Source of the DNA: Deltaproteobacteria bacterium
GTDB lineage: Bacteria > Desulfobacterota > DSM-4660 > Desulfatiglandales > HGW-15
DNA length: 5,535 nucleotides
Assembly (NCBI GenBank): GCA_016932235.1
Contig: JAFGDF010000058.1
Location: 1-5,535, forward strand
Direction of reading: 5' to 3'
Below are positions 5,450-5,535 of this stretch, one piece after another (the first letter of the stretch is position 1; the number at the start of each line of letters is the position of its first letter). The notes below the pieces were generated by a model that made no database searches, was not told the origin of the DNA, and was given only the letters and a program-made list of their open reading frames with translations. Made by a program: the position numbers and the translations under genes.

Positions 5450-5535
5450 CTACAGTTCTCTAATATTTTCATCCTTCTGATGGTAAATGGGTCTGGTTTC
5501 CAGAATGGACTTGATATCCCTGAAAACTTGCTCCA
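5450..5535 (-). pseudogene. Truncated IS4/IS1634-type transposase, internal fragment with early stop
   Basis: The minus strand read from the right edge gives 27 residues and a TAG (5452-5450). The start 'EQVFRDIKSILETRPIYHQK' fits the DDE transposase region around the third catalytic residue. Glu at the first position and Lys seven residues later match the E-(6)-K part of the IS4-family Y-(2)-R-(3)-E-(6)-K signature, and 'LETRPIYH' is typical of the IS1634-like branch. In intact proteins this segment is followed by dozens more residues, beginning with a G-H-V-type hydrophobic helix. Here the frame ends almost at once in 'ENIREL', so the 3' end of the gene is lost or frameshifted. The upstream part lies outside the window. 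The element is probably dead, at least at this end. Confidence 0.6.

Noticed and set aside
5437..5466. Plus-strand promoter-like TTGACA and TAATAT, 18 bases apart, next to a tandem TTGACAATTGACA
   Set aside because: It points into the antisense of the transposase remnant, the -10 match is only four of six, and no plus-strand gene follows in the window.
5278..5472. Minus-strand open frame of 64 codons overlapping the permease end and the transposase remnant
   Set aside because: It is in a different frame from the transposase fragment and antisense to the permease, with no family-like content.
1..5535. CRISPR array, tRNA or rRNA genes
   Set aside because: No regularly spaced repeats and no recognisable tRNA or rRNA segments were seen on either strand.

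Overview
The window looks like a chromosomal stretch from a strictly anaerobic bacterium, most likely a Desulfobacterota-type sulfate reducer or syntroph. This is an inference from gene content: a 2-hydroxyacyl-CoA dehydratase / benzoyl-CoA-reductase-type pair, a stand-alone PocR sensory domain, and a nitrogenase-cofactor-type (NifX-like) domain fused to a membrane permease. No taxonomic marker is present. The left two thirds are read from the minus strand, the right third from the plus strand, and the far right edge is mobile-element debris.

Layout. (1) Positions 1-1943, minus strand: two consecutive genes for 2-hydroxyacyl-CoA dehydratase family subunits. The second runs off the left edge. 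A good sigma70-type promoter (2020 to 1992) lies in front, and behind it is an AT-rich region with a hairpin, an inverted repeat and a direct repeat. (2) 1944-2418: about 475 bases with no intact gene. It holds that promoter region plus short plus-strand stretches that look coding but have no start and are broken. (3) 2419-3360, minus strand: a two-gene operon with a stand-alone PocR ligand-binding domain followed by a small acidic conserved protein I cannot name. A near-consensus promoter and a strong Shine-Dalgarno precede it. (4) 3494-3838, minus strand: the remains of a VapC-type PIN-domain toxin that has lost its N-terminus and first catalytic aspartate. A hairpin terminator follows it, and a perfect 7-bp inverted repeat sits exactly where its reading frame breaks. 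(5) 3842-3982: a plus-strand promoter and two overlapping inverted repeats. (6) 3983-5349, plus strand: a translationally coupled pair, a NifX-like domain fused to a four-helix half-permease, then a second half-permease. (7) 5350-5535: hairpins and the truncated end of an IS4/IS1634-type transposase gene on the minus strand.

How the parts may work together. The dehydratase pair would form one two-subunit iron-sulfur enzyme and needs an ATP-dependent activator that is not in this window. The two half-permeases probably assemble into one membrane transporter with a cytoplasmic NifX-like domain attached. The PocR protein has no output domain, so it would have to act through another protein, possibly its operon neighbour. 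The most unusual items are the split, fused permease and the apparent absence of two family cysteines in one dehydratase subunit.
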